This document shows positions 1 to 7,705 of a stretch of DNA of 37,810 nucleotides, piece by piece. The notes below the pieces were generated by a model that did not search any database, was not told where the DNA came from, and saw only the letters and a program-made list of their open reading frames with translations. Positions within the stretch are counted from its first letter, which is position 1, and each line of letters opens with the position of its first letter. Source of the DNA: an uncultured Planctomycetales bacterium (GTDB lineage Bacteria; Planctomycetota; Planctomycetia; Pirellulales; Thermoguttaceae); NCBI GenBank assembly GCA_937889015.1, contig CALARR010000155.1, forward strand, positions 1 to 37,810, given 5' to 3'. The position numbers were made by a program, and so were the translations under genes.

Positions 1-3
1 CTC

Positions 4-78
4 GTAGGGTGCGTGCTCGCACGCACCGATCCTCTTGCGCCACGTCGGCACCGTGGTGCGTGCGAGCACGCACCCTAC
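4..78. repeat. REPIN-like pair of inverted REP palindromes
   Basis: Two perfect 24-nt inverted copies lie at 4-27 and 55-78, separated by 27 nt. Each unit is a GTAG tetranucleotide (4-7; CTAC at 75-78) followed by its own palindrome GGTGCGTGC-TC-GCACGCACC, so the structure is nested. GTAG plus a short palindrome, paired head to head, is the established architecture of REP/REPIN elements mobilised by RAYT (TnpA-REP) transposases; no such transposase is in this window. It lies 60 bp beyond the stop codon of the glycosidase gene and could also act as a transcription terminator. Confidence 0.8.
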
Positions 79-138
79 CTGGTAAAGCACTGGCGGAGCC
101 AGTGGCACCCAATCATTACGTCGTGTTTTGACAATCCG

Positions 139-1584
139 TTAGGCCAATTCCACGACCGACCGGTCGGTGACCAGCAGCGGGTAGTCGGTCAACGGGACTC
201 CGGCAACGCGCAGACGGCCTTGTGAGCGAGCGGCCTGAGGCAGGCGATAGACCGTGGCGTTCAGCGGATCGATCAGCACGGGCACGTCGATCGCGGTGCC
301 CGAGGTCTCCGGAATCGCCAGGTCCACGCTCCGCCGCGAGAACTCCTGACGCAAATCGGCCGGTAGCCAATATGCGTGTAGCGGCTTGCCGCGGCGCAGG
401 AAGGCCGCTTTCCACAAGGCCGCCGTGTCGAGCGTCTGTCCGTCGGCCGCCGACAGGTCCAGCGGCAACTCGGCCCACTGTGACTCGGCGTCGAACAACG
501 CGCACAGGCACTGATACACGAAATAGGCCGGCTTGGGCGTGTAGTCGCTGCGCCGCAGGAGGCCCTTGGAATTCAACCGCCCGCCCGGCGAGCCATCCTC
601 ATTCGGATAGAGCATGTCGCAGGTCTGGAAGTAGGAGGTCATCTCCACGCGCAGGCGCAGGTCGGCCAAGGTGCGGCGTGCGACCCAGTGGGCCTGGCGC
701 TCTTCGTTCCAATCGTACTTGGCCATGCCGCCAGCCCCGCCGGTCTGCGAGGGGCAGCCGCTCTCGCCCTGCCATAGCGGTAGGTTCAGGTTGTGCCGGG
801 CCAGGACCTCGCGGCACGCGGCGATCGAGCTTTCGTACCGGTCTTCTGGCGAGGGCCGATACCAGTGGTACGAAACCTTGTCGATCAATTTGCCCAACCC
901 GCGTTCGAAGCACTCGGTGTAGAACTCCATACCCCAGACGGTGGGGCCAAGCAAGCACGCCCCAGGCACGGCCTGACGGATCACTGGGGCGGTCAGTTCC
1001 ACGAACCTCACGTACTCGGCCGGATTCGAGGGATGCGGCTTCCAGAAGTTCTTGATATTCGGCTCGTTCCAGATCTCCCAGTGCTTGACCCGATCGCGAA
1101 AATGCTCCCCCAGGGCGCGCACGAACCGGAGCCACGCTTCGCGTGCGGCGTCGTCCCACAGCGGTACCCAACCGGTGGCAAAATCGTTGGGTGCCTCGGG
1201 CGTGTAGATCCGGTTGCCATACCCCAGGTTGAACCAGGGCTGGATGCCGATCGAGCGCAGGCGGTCGACGATTCCGTCGAGCCACGCGAAGTCGTACTTG
1301 CCCATGGCTGGTTCGCACCGGTTCCAACCGGTCTGCACGCGCGCCCACTTGGCGCCCAGTTGAGCCATGTAGGGATAGCACGGCTCGGGATCGAACATCT
1401 TCCGATCGAGAGTCTCGAAGCCCACGCCCAGCGGCGAGGCCGCAATCGAGGCCGATGGACGCGGCCGGACCTTGCCCAGCACCTCCAGATCGCCTGCAGC
1501 CTGGGCCGACTGGGATAACCATCCAACACCCGCGGCCGCAGCCAACGAGCCTTGCACGAACGTCCGTCGCGAGATGCTTTTCAT
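139..1584 (-). CDS. Tat-exported glycoside hydrolase, GH39-like TIM barrel
   Basis: Predicted secreted glycosidase of 481 aa. The N-terminus has a Tat signal (SRRTFVQGS, then a hydrophobic Ala-rich stretch and an AQA cleavage site near residue 29). The body reads as a TIM barrel: IWNEPN carries the presumed acid/base Glu174, as in clan GH-A, and WQGESG carries a likely nucleophile Glu274 about 100 residues later, a spacing that fits GH39 and relatives. The ATG is preceded by GGGAGG at good spacing. It is the last gene of the RraA-ADH-SDR-glycosidase operon, so its product is probably a sugar or uronate released outside the cytoplasm and metabolised by the neighbours. The exact GH family and substrate cannot be read from sequence alone; GH5-like or GH10-like assignments are not excluded. 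Confidence 0.8.
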   Translation of the reverse strand: MKSISRRTFVQGSLAAAAGVGWLSQSAQAAGDLEVLGKVRPRPSASIAASPLGVGFETLDRKMFDPEPCYPYMAQLGAKWARVQTGWNRCEPAMGKYDFAWLDGIVDRLRSIGIQPWFNLGYGNRIYTPEAPNDFATGWVPLWDDAAREAWLRFVRALGEHFRDRVKHWEIWNEPNIKNFWKPHPSNPAEYVRFVELTAPVIRQAVPGACLLGPTVWGMEFYTECFERGLGKLIDKVSYHWYRPSPEDRYESSIAACREVLARHNLNLPLWQGESGCPSQTGGAGGMAKYDWNEERQAHWVARRTLADLRLRVEMTSYFQTCDMLYPNEDGSPGGRLNSKGLLRRSDYTPKPAYFVYQCLCALFDAESQWAELPLDLSAADGQTLDTAALWKAAFLRRGKPLHAYWLPADLRQEFSRRSVDLAIPETSGTAIDVPVLIDPLNATVYRLPQAARSQGRLRVAGVPLTDYPLLVTDRSVVELA

Positions 1585-1694
1585 GGGGCCTCCCCACCGG
1601 CCATAGGATTCTTGGAGCCTGTTTCCAAACCGTTGGGCGCCTCGGTCTGCACAAGCCGCTCAGACGGGCTGCGGCGGTTCCGGGGCGCAGGTTC

Positions 1695-2414
1695 TTACTT
1701 CGACCGCCAGAAATCAAACGACTCGAAGACGATATCGTGGAACACGACCCGTTCTGGCATGGTCAGCACGAAGCGGATCACGTCGACCACATCATCCACC
1801 TTGAGGAACTTCTCCCGCGGCACCTTGCGAGTGCCCCAGAACTGCGTGTCGGCCGCGCCGGGGCAGAGGGTCGTCACCCGGATCTTCTTGGCCGCCACCT
1901 GCAAGGCCAGACCATCGGCCATCATCGACAAAGCGGCCTTGGCCGAGCAGTACAACGGCGCATTGGCATTGGCGCGCTTGGCCGCCACCGAGCTGATGTT
2001 GATGATCAGCGCCCCGACCGATTCGTCCACTTGGGCGACGAAGTGCCGGTTGCACAGAAAAGCCCCCTTCACGTTCACGTTGAACATCAGGTCGAAATCG
2101 GCCACCGGCTGCGCCGGGATCTGGCCGGGAACGCTCAGGCCGGGCAGATTCACCAAGGCGCCCAGCGGCCCCAACTCGGCCTTGGCCTTGGCGAAGAACG
2201 CGGCCACCTGATCCTCGGCCGTCACATCGACGACCGCCGAGACCACCTGCACGCCGCGCTGCCGCGCTGCCTGTTCCACCTCGGCCAATCGGGCCGCATC
2301 GCGATCGGCGATCGCCAGACGCGCCCCCTCGCCGGCCAGCATCTCCACTAGTTTTCGACCCATGTCACCGGCCGCGCCGGTGACCACGATGGCTTGATTG
2401 CGAATCTCGGGCAT
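1695..2414 (-). CDS. SDR-family oxidoreductase
   Basis: Cytosolic short-chain dehydrogenase of 239 aa, NAD(P)-dependent. It has a Rossmann glycine motif TGAAGDMG near residue 12, the catalytic NISS serine and YCSAK (YxxxK) motif, and a PG turn after the active site. The usual NNAG is replaced by NLPG. It is the shortest of the three SDRs in the window and ends in an aromatic FDFWRSK tail. The ATG has GGAGAA about 7 nt upstream. It lies 55 bp downstream of the Zn alcohol dehydrogenase gene and about 110 bp upstream of the glycosidase gene in the same direction, so co-transcription is likely. Its role is probably oxidation or reduction of a sugar or sugar-acid intermediate; the substrate is unknown. 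Confidence 0.88.
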   Translation of the reverse strand: MPEIRNQAIVVTGAAGDMGRKLVEMLAGEGARLAIADRDAARLAEVEQAARQRGVQVVSAVVDVTAEDQVAAFFAKAKAELGPLGALVNLPGLSVPGQIPAQPVADFDLMFNVNVKGAFLCNRHFVAQVDESVGALIINISSVAAKRANANAPLYCSAKAALSMMADGLALQVAAKKIRVTTLCPGAADTQFWGTRKVPREKFLKVDDVVDVIRFVLTMPERVVFHDIVFESFDFWRSK

Positions 2415-2469
2415 AAGAAGGTTCTCCGATGAGTTCTCGGTTGAAAGTAAGCCGTTACGCAGCGCGCGT

Positions 2470-3498
2470 TCACCGCCCCAGGTCGACCAGGATCTTGCCG
2501 CGCGCCTCGCCGCGCATCATCCTGCCGATCGATGCTTCCAGGCCGTCCAACGCGCACGTGTCGCAGATCATGCGGTCGATATCAAACGTCTTCTGCTCGA
2601 CCATCCGGGCCAACACGGGCAAGGTGCAGCGGAAGTCCTCCAGGCTGTAGACTCGGCTGCCGACCAGGGTTAGTTCCTTGAAGATGACCTTCATCAGGTC
2701 CGCTTCAGGACGCTTACCGAAGAAGCCCACCTGCACGATCCGGCCACGAATGCGGCACACCTCGGCGGCCAGCAGCACTCCCGGCTGCGATCCGGAGGCC
2801 TCCAGCACCACGTCGTAACCCTCGCCGTTGGTGGCCGCGGCCACCGCCACGGCCGGTTCCTGGTTCCCGTCGATGACCGCAAAGCCCAGGCCCCGGGCCT
2901 GCTCGATGCGTTCGGCTTGCACCTCGCAGAAGGCGACGGCGGCCCCGGCCGTCTTGGCAACCATGCCCAGGATCAGTCCGATCGGCCCGGCGCCGATCAC
3001 CAGCACGTTGTCGCCCACGCGGATCTCGGCCCGGCGACACACGTGCACGCCCACGGCGAAGGGTTCGGCCAGGGCGGCAATGCGATCGCTGAGTCCCGGC
3101 GGCACCTTGATCACTTTCTGGCACGCCACGCGCACCGACTCGGCAAAGGCGCCGTTGGCGTGGATGCCAAGCAGGTTCAACCTTCGGCACACGTGCCAGT
3201 TGCCCACGCGGCAGGCCTCGCAGCGCCCGCAACTGATCAGCGGCTCCACCACCACGCGATCACCGACCGCAAAGCCGGGATCCGGGCCGTCGCCGATCCG
3301 TTCCACGATCCCCACGAACTCGTGCCCCTGCACGACAGGCGCCTTGGCCGTGGGATGATGTCCGAGATAAACATGCACATCCGAACCGCAGATGCCGGTC
3401 AACTTGGGGCGGATCAAACACTCGCCCGGCCCGGCATGCGGTTGCGGAATGTCTTGGATTTCGATGCGATTCCACTGGGTGGTGACTGCGGCTTTCAT
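2470..3498 (-). CDS. Zinc-dependent medium-chain alcohol/polyol dehydrogenase
   Basis: MDR-superfamily dehydrogenase of 342 aa, cytosolic, probably NAD(P)-dependent on a sugar, polyol or sugar acid. Catalytic zinc site: GICGSDVH (Cys near 37) and GHEFVG (His-Glu). Structural zinc: CGRCEACRVGNWHVC, four cysteines in the usual loop. A Rossmann motif VIGAGPIGL is followed by a typical MDR C-terminus. Sequence style is closest to the threonine 3-dehydrogenase / sorbitol / galactitol-1-phosphate dehydrogenase branch. The ATG is preceded by AGGAA. It sits between the RraA-like gene (142 bp upstream) and the SDR gene, so it probably belongs to the leftward catabolic operon. Loss of a metal ligand is not seen, so it should be active. 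Confidence 0.9.
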   Translation of the reverse strand: MKAAVTTQWNRIEIQDIPQPHAGPGECLIRPKLTGICGSDVHVYLGHHPTAKAPVVQGHEFVGIVERIGDGPDPGFAVGDRVVVEPLISCGRCEACRVGNWHVCRRLNLLGIHANGAFAESVRVACQKVIKVPPGLSDRIAALAEPFAVGVHVCRRAEIRVGDNVLVIGAGPIGLILGMVAKTAGAAVAFCEVQAERIEQARGLGFAVIDGNQEPAVAVAAATNGEGYDVVLEASGSQPGVLLAAEVCRIRGRIVQVGFFGKRPEADLMKVIFKELTLVGSRVYSLEDFRCTLPVLARMVEQKTFDIDRMICDTCALDGLEASIGRMMRGEARGKILVDLGR

Positions 3499-3640
3499 GG
3501 TCGGGTTCCTGATTCCTCACAAAGCCAGGGGACTGCGCGGACAGGCCTCGCCGTCGCGATTCTATCCTCTTCCTGCCGACCAGACCAACCGTCACGGCCT
3601 CATCGACAGCTCGACTGCTCTCGTCTCTCGTCTTCGGATC

Positions 3641-4360
3641 TCAGAAGTAGCCGCCCCGGTCCACGACTTCCGTAGCCGACATCCCGTCATCGATCCACTT
3701 CTTGTACACCTGCTCCTCGGATCGCACCGATTCGGCCTCCAGCAGCACCTCGCAGGCCATCGCACGCGGAACGACCAGCACTCCGTCTACGTCGCCAAAG
3801 ATCAAGTCGCCGGGGTAAATATCGACGTTGCCGACGCGAACCGGGATCTGAAAATCGATCATCCGGAACCGGCCGAGCATGCCGTTGGACGTGCGATAGC
3901 GGCAGAAGACGGGGAAATTCTGCTCCAGGACTTTGAGCGTATCGCGAACCCCACCATCGATAATCGCGCCGCGGCAGCCGGCACGCACGGCGGCCTTGGT
4001 CATGACCTCGCCCCACTGGGCCGACTCATCATCACCACTCGTGTCCCAGACACAAACGCTGTGCGGATAGAGAGTCTCGAGCATCTTGGCGCGTTGGCCC
4101 ATCTCCCCCTCCAGAGTGAGATTCTTAGCCCCCTTGACCGTGAAGGCGAGTCCGGCCACGCACATCGATTCGCGCAAGGGGAGGATCGCTGGCGGCAGAG
4201 TCTGGTGCAGCAGGCCTTTGGCCCGCAACACGTCGTTGACCGCACCCGTGTACAGGGCTTCATATCGCCGGCAAAGGTCTTCGGCCGGGATCGTCAGGGG
4301 AGTCAGTTCACGCGAGGGATCGGTTCGAGGTAAGACATTGGCCACAACAGGGGTCTCCAC
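3641..4360 (-). CDS. RraA-like family protein (aldolase/dimethylmenaquinone-methyltransferase fold)
   Basis: Protein of 239 aa with the RraA/HMG-aldolase fold. Diagnostic motifs are GCRGAIIDGGVRD (mid-protein, substrate/metal loop) and GDLIFGDVDGVLVVPR near residue 190. Family members are class II 4-hydroxy-4-methyl-2-oxoglutarate/oxaloacetate aldolases or decarboxylases; those next to sugar-acid genes often process a keto-acid product. The first in-frame start is GTG at 4360 without a clear ribosome site; a second GTG at 4345 has GGAG about 10 nt upstream and may be the true start. It is the first gene of the leftward operon and its promoter faces the AraC gene. A regulator-of-RNase-E role is unlikely in this context. 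Confidence 0.85.
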   Translation of the reverse strand: METPVVANVLPRTDPSRELTPLTIPAEDLCRRYEALYTGAVNDVLRAKGLLHQTLPPAILPLRESMCVAGLAFTVKGAKNLTLEGEMGQRAKMLETLYPHSVCVWDTSGDDESAQWGEVMTKAAVRAGCRGAIIDGGVRDTLKVLEQNFPVFCRYRTSNGMLGRFRMIDFQIPVRVGNVDIYPGDLIFGDVDGVLVVPRAMACEVLLEAESVRSEEQVYKKWIDDGMSATEVVDRGGYF

Positions 4361-4364
4361 GGTT

Positions 4365-4389
4365 TACAGTCGGAATACTATTTACTGTA
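4365..4389. promoter_or_regulatory. TACAGT-N13-ACTGTA palindrome over the RraA-operon promoter
   Basis: Perfect 6-bp inverted arms TACAGT (4365-4370) and ACTGTA (4384-4389). On the minus strand a plausible -10 (TAGTAT, about 4377-4382) lies inside the spacer, with a weak CTGGAC -35 17 bp upstream and the RraA GTG start just downstream. The position fits a repressor operator on the leftward operon. This is inferred from symmetry and position only. Confidence 0.4.
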
Positions 4390-4410
4390 CGCACCGCGTC
4401 CAGAGTCGCC

Positions 4411-4457
4411 ATAGACAAACAGTCTATCTTTTACACAGTTCGCTTGGGTGGTAATAT
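4411..4457 (+). promoter_or_regulatory. araC-type gene promoter with adjacent ATAGAC/GTCTAT palindrome
   Basis: ATAGAC-AAACA-GTCTAT (4411-4427) is a perfect palindrome ending 2 bp before a possible -35 TTTACA (4430-4435). A 16-bp spacer leads to the -10-like TAATAT (4452-4457). The expected transcription start would be at or next to the ATG at 4464, implying a leaderless or nearly leaderless message. The minus-strand reading of the palindrome contains TTTGTCTAT, which recurs upstream of kduD. Confidence 0.45.
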
Positions 4458-4463
4458 GGGCCC

Positions 4464-5303
4464 ATGGACACGTCCGACGCTGCCCGACTGCCGACCGCCT
4501 CGCTCCAGACCGACGATCGTTTCGACGCCTCCATCCGCGATATCGGCTTCGTGGTTCACCGCGAGCCGAATCGGGATTGGGCGATCCACGATCTGGTGAA
4601 TCGCCGCTACCACATCTTGGCCTATGCCGCTGCCGGACGCGCCCAATACGCTTGCGGCGGTCGGAGTCTCGATGTCCACAAAGGACACCTGCTGTTCTTC
4701 TTCAAGGGCGAACCCCACTCGGGCCAAAGCGATCCTAGCGCCCCTTGGGCCTTCTTTTCCACGACCTTCGATCTGCAATTCGCCGATCCGCAGGCCGAGG
4801 CCGCTTTTCAAAGCCTCCCCATCCAGGTTGCGCCGCGAAATACGGGCGAAGTCCAGGCCCTTTTCACCGATCTGGAGCGGTTGTGGGTCGGCCGCGAACC
4901 CGGTTTCCTCCTCCGCTGCCGCAGCATCATCCTGCAGTTGCTGCACGTCCACGTGCGCTGCAGTTGCGGGGCAGCGCCCAGTGTGCCACACGCGCGCAAA
5001 CTAGCGCCCATCGTCGCCTTGCTGCAGGCGAACCTGGCGCGAACCGTCTCAATCGAGGAACTGGCGGAGGAAGCAGAACTAAGCCCCTCGCGCTTTCGCG
5101 TGCTGTTCAAGCAATACACGGGCCATTCGGTGGTCCGCTACCAGAATTGGCTGCGCGTGAACCGCGCCAAGGACCTGCTGCTCAGCGGCGAGTACTCCGT
5201 CACCGAAGCGGCCAAGGAAGTTGGCTTCCTGGACGTGTACTATTTCAGCCGCCTGTTCAAAAAGCTCACCGGCTTCAGTCCCTCGTACTACCGCAATCAA
5301 TAG
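4464..5303 (+). CDS. AraC-family transcriptional regulator
   Basis: Regulator of 279 aa. The N-terminal half (about 30-130) is a cupin-like AraC ligand domain (HILAYAAAGRAQYAC, then a HKGHLLFFFKGEPHS strand region) expected to bind a sugar or sugar acid. The C-terminal half (about 175-279) carries two helix-turn-helix motifs: SIEELAEEAELSPSRFRVLFK, followed by the highly conserved AraC second HTH, VTEAAKEVGFLDVYYFSRLFKK, ending TGFSPSYYR. It is divergent from the RraA-ADH-SDR-glycosidase operon and directly upstream of kduD, the MFS transporter and the lyase-like gene, so it is the obvious local activator of both transcription units. There is no good ribosome-binding site immediately before the ATG, consistent with a leaderless transcript. 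Confidence 0.93.
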   Translation: MDTSDAARLPTASLQTDDRFDASIRDIGFVVHREPNRDWAIHDLVNRRYHILAYAAAGRAQYACGGRSLDVHKGHLLFFFKGEPHSGQSDPSAPWAFFSTTFDLQFADPQAEAAFQSLPIQVAPRNTGEVQALFTDLERLWVGREPGFLLRCRSIILQLLHVHVRCSCGAAPSVPHARKLAPIVALLQANLARTVSIEELAEEAELSPSRFRVLFKQYTGHSVVRYQNWLRVNRAKDLLLSGEYSVTEAAKEVGFLDVYYFSRLFKKLTGFSPSYYRNQ

Positions 5304-5335
5304 CCCGTAGACGAATTGTGCAAGAGAACGCCTTT

Positions 5336-5346
5336 TTGTCTATTGT
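5336..5346 (+). promoter_or_regulatory. Candidate AraC-regulator half-site and kduD promoter region
   Basis: The 226-bp gap between the AraC gene and kduD contains TTTGTCTATTG (5336-5346), matching TTTGTCTATGG on the minus strand of the divergent promoter (4411-4427). A TTGTGC hexamer near 5317 and TCTATT overlapping the element, 17 bp apart, could be -35 and -10. The shared nonamer suggests one regulator acts at both places. The rest of the gap shows no other recognisable signal. Confidence 0.35.
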
Positions 5347-5529
5347 TCCGCGCGGCGGGTCTGCGATGCTGAAGGAAGCAAACAATGGCCCGCCCTCTTG
5401 TTCGCCGTACGGCGCAGGCCCTCGGCCGACCAGCGGGAGGTCAAAACCCCCGGGCCTGCGCGGCCAACCTGCGTTCAGTGCCCAGCCCACGGTCCCTTGG
5501 CCATGCAGGCCCTTTACAGGAGACTGCCC

Positions 5530-6294
5530 GTGATTCTCGATCTGTTCCGCTTGGATGGCAAGAAGGCGATCGTCACCGGTGTGAGCACCGGGTTGGGATG
5601 GGGCATGGCCCTGGGCCTGGCCCAGGCCGGGGCCGACATCGTGGGGGTCTACAACAGCCACGCGCCCCAAGAGATCCAGAAGGAGATTGAAGCCTTGGGC
5701 CGCCGCTTCGTGGGCATCCAAGCCGATCTGGGGCAGCGGCAATCGGTCGACGCGATCGTCTCCCAGGCCCTGGCCGCCTGCGGCCGGATCGACATCCTGC
5801 TGAACAACGCCGGCATCATCCGCCGCAATTCGATCCTCGACTTCACCGAGGCCGACTGGGACGCGGTGCTGGACGTCAACCTCAAGCACCTGTTCCTGCT
5901 CAGCCAGGCCGTGGCCCGCCACATGGTCGAGGCCAAGATCGCCGGCAAGATCGTCAACATCGCCTCCATGCTTTCCTTCCAAGGCGGGATCCGCGTGCCT
6001 TCCTACACGGCCAGCAAGCACGGTGTGCTGGGCCTGACCCGCCTGCTAGCCAACGAACTGGCCCCTTACGGAATCAACGTCAACGCCATCGCTCCGGGCT
6101 ACATGGTCACCGACAACACCAAGGCCCTGCGCGAAGACCCCAAACGCAATGCGGAGATCCTGGGACGGATCCCGTCTGGTCGTTGGGGTCAGCCCAGCGA
6201 CCTCCAAGGCGCCGCCGTCTTTCTGGCGTCCGACGCCGCCGCCTACATCCAGGGCACGGTCCTGGCCGTGGATGGCGGTTGGCTGTCGCGCTGA
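5530..6294 (+). CDS. kduD: 2-dehydro-3-deoxy-D-gluconate 5-dehydrogenase (KduD)
   Basis: Classical SDR of 254 aa. KduD catalyses the NAD-dependent step of the pectin/unsaturated-uronate pathway linking 2,5-diketo-3-deoxygluconate and 2-keto-3-deoxygluconate. The match to enterobacterial KduD is strong: INIASMLSFQGGIRVPSY-type segment (here VNIASMLSFQGGIRVPSYT), YTASK (Tyr159, Lys163), NVNAIAPGYM, and the GRWG-PSDL and AVDGGWL ends. The cofactor motif is TGVSTGLG (16-23). I chose the GTG at 5530 because it gives the usual KduD length and N-terminus and has CAGGAGA about 6 nt upstream; the frame is open further upstream. It is followed by the transporter gene, supporting uronate catabolism under the AraC regulator. 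KduI is not in the window. Confidence 0.93.
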   Translation: MILDLFRLDGKKAIVTGVSTGLGWGMALGLAQAGADIVGVYNSHAPQEIQKEIEALGRRFVGIQADLGQRQSVDAIVSQALAACGRIDILLNNAGIIRRNSILDFTEADWDAVLDVNLKHLFLLSQAVARHMVEAKIAGKIVNIASMLSFQGGIRVPSYTASKHGVLGLTRLLANELAPYGINVNAIAPGYMVTDNTKALREDPKRNAEILGRIPSGRWGQPSDLQGAAVFLASDAAAYIQGTVLAVDGGWLSR

Positions 6295-6405
6295 GCGAAA
6301 CGATTCAGGCCGAGAGACGAGTTCGGTCGCGGTACTCCCGCGCCGCTGCCACTGCCCTGCGCAATCCACTGCCTACCCCACTTCAGCCCACAGGAACACA
6401 CCAGC

Positions 6406-7692
6406 ATGCATTTCAAGAGCGGCGGCTCGCGGATGAGTGGTCTTCAATGGGGAATCCTGGCCCTGCTGTTCCTGTCGACCGTGGTCAACTACGTGGACCG
6501 TCAGACGACTTCGGTGTTGAAGACCACCCTCTGTGAAGCGTTGAACCTGTCCAATAGCGACTACGGCAGCATTACCAGCGCCTTCATGTTCAGCTATGCC
6601 ATCGCCGGACTGGTGATGGGGATCTGGGTGGATCGTGTGGGCGTGCGCTGGGGGTTGGGACTGGCCGTGCTGGCCTGGTCCGTGCTGGCCATGGCCCACG
6701 CCGCGGCGGTCGGGGTCTGGTCGCTGATCATCCTGCGCGTGCTGATGGCCTTCGGAGAGGGAGCCAACTGGCCGGCTGGCGGCAAGGCCATCGCGCGCTG
6801 GCTTCCGCCCGACCGTTCCGCCCTGGCCATGGGCATTTTTGACGGCGGCTCGGCACTGGGCGCGGTGCTGGCACCACCCCTCGTGGGGGCCCTGGCCATC
6901 TGGCTGGGTTGGCGCGGGGCGTTCATCGGCACCGGCCTGATCGGCTTCTTCTGGCTGATCGCCTGGTTCTGGATCTACTACGACCCCACCTGTCATCCTC
7001 GGCTCTCGGCCGAACAGCGTCAGGAGTACGCCTCTCGGCAGCGCAGCGAGTCGAGCAAGCGTACGGGTTTCTGGACCGCCGCCGGATTCCTCTTCCGCCA
7101 GCGCGCCATGTGGGGCCTGATCGTGATGCGGTTGCTGGCCACGCCCGTCTGGTGGTTCTACGTTTTCTGGCTGCCCGCCTACCTCACCGACCATCTCAAG
7201 TTTGACCTCAAGGAGGTGGCCCTTTTCGCCTGGATTCCCTATCTGACGACCGACTTCGGCAAGGTGATCGGCGGCATTGTCTCCGATCGCATGCTGGGAG
7301 CCGGCATCAGTGCCAGTGTCTCACGCAAGAGTGTGATGTTCGTGGGCGCCCTGTGCATGTCGGCGGGCGTGCTGATTCCCTTGTATCCGACTCCCGTGAT
7401 GACGCTTCTGTTGGCCAGCATCGCCACCTTGGGTTGGGGATTCTGGAGCTGCAATACCCTGGCCCTGCACTCCGACAGCTTCCCCTCGCATCTGATGGGC
7501 ACGGCCATCGGGTTGACCGGGATGTTGGCGGCCATGACCAGCGGCGTCTCCAGCAAGATCGTGGGCATGATGATCGACAAGTACGGCTACACGGCGCCAT
7601 TCCTGGCCGCCGGCGTGCTGCCTTTGCTGGCCTTCGTGGTCTTGGTGTTTGGCGTGGGTCGGGTGCGCATGGCCGAACAGACAACGACCTGA
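6406..7692 (+). CDS. MFS transporter, hexuronate/anion:cation symporter type
   Basis: Inner-membrane permease of 428 aa with about 12 hydrophobic segments. It resembles the ACS family (ExuT/GarP-like): an early NYVDRQTTSVLK segment after TM1, the MFS loop GIWVDRVGVRWG, a second VMAFGEGANWPAGGKAIARW region typical of this family, and the later DFGKVIGGIVSDRM loop. Such transporters carry hexuronates, galactarate/glucarate or related acids with protons. It sits 111 bp downstream of kduD and only 13 bp before the next gene, so import of a uronate or oligogalacturonide product for KduD-linked catabolism is the natural reading. The exact substrate is inferred. Confidence 0.9.
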   Translation: MHFKSGGSRMSGLQWGILALLFLSTVVNYVDRQTTSVLKTTLCEALNLSNSDYGSITSAFMFSYAIAGLVMGIWVDRVGVRWGLGLAVLAWSVLAMAHAAAVGVWSLIILRVLMAFGEGANWPAGGKAIARWLPPDRSALAMGIFDGGSALGAVLAPPLVGALAIWLGWRGAFIGTGLIGFFWLIAWFWIYYDPTCHPRLSAEQRQEYASRQRSESSKRTGFWTAAGFLFRQRAMWGLIVMRLLATPVWWFYVFWLPAYLTDHLKFDLKEVALFAWIPYLTTDFGKVIGGIVSDRMLGAGISASVSRKSVMFVGALCMSAGVLIPLYPTPVMTLLLASIATLGWGFWSCNTLALHSDSFPSHLMGTAIGLTGMLAAMTSGVSSKIVGMMIDKYGYTAPFLAAGVLPLLAFVVLVFGVGRVRMAEQTTT

Positions 7693-7705
7693 GAGGGCTT
7701 TTGCG

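Noticed and set aside
1..78. CRISPR repeat
   Set aside because: Only two units in inverted, not direct, orientation with one spacer; architecture is REPIN-like.
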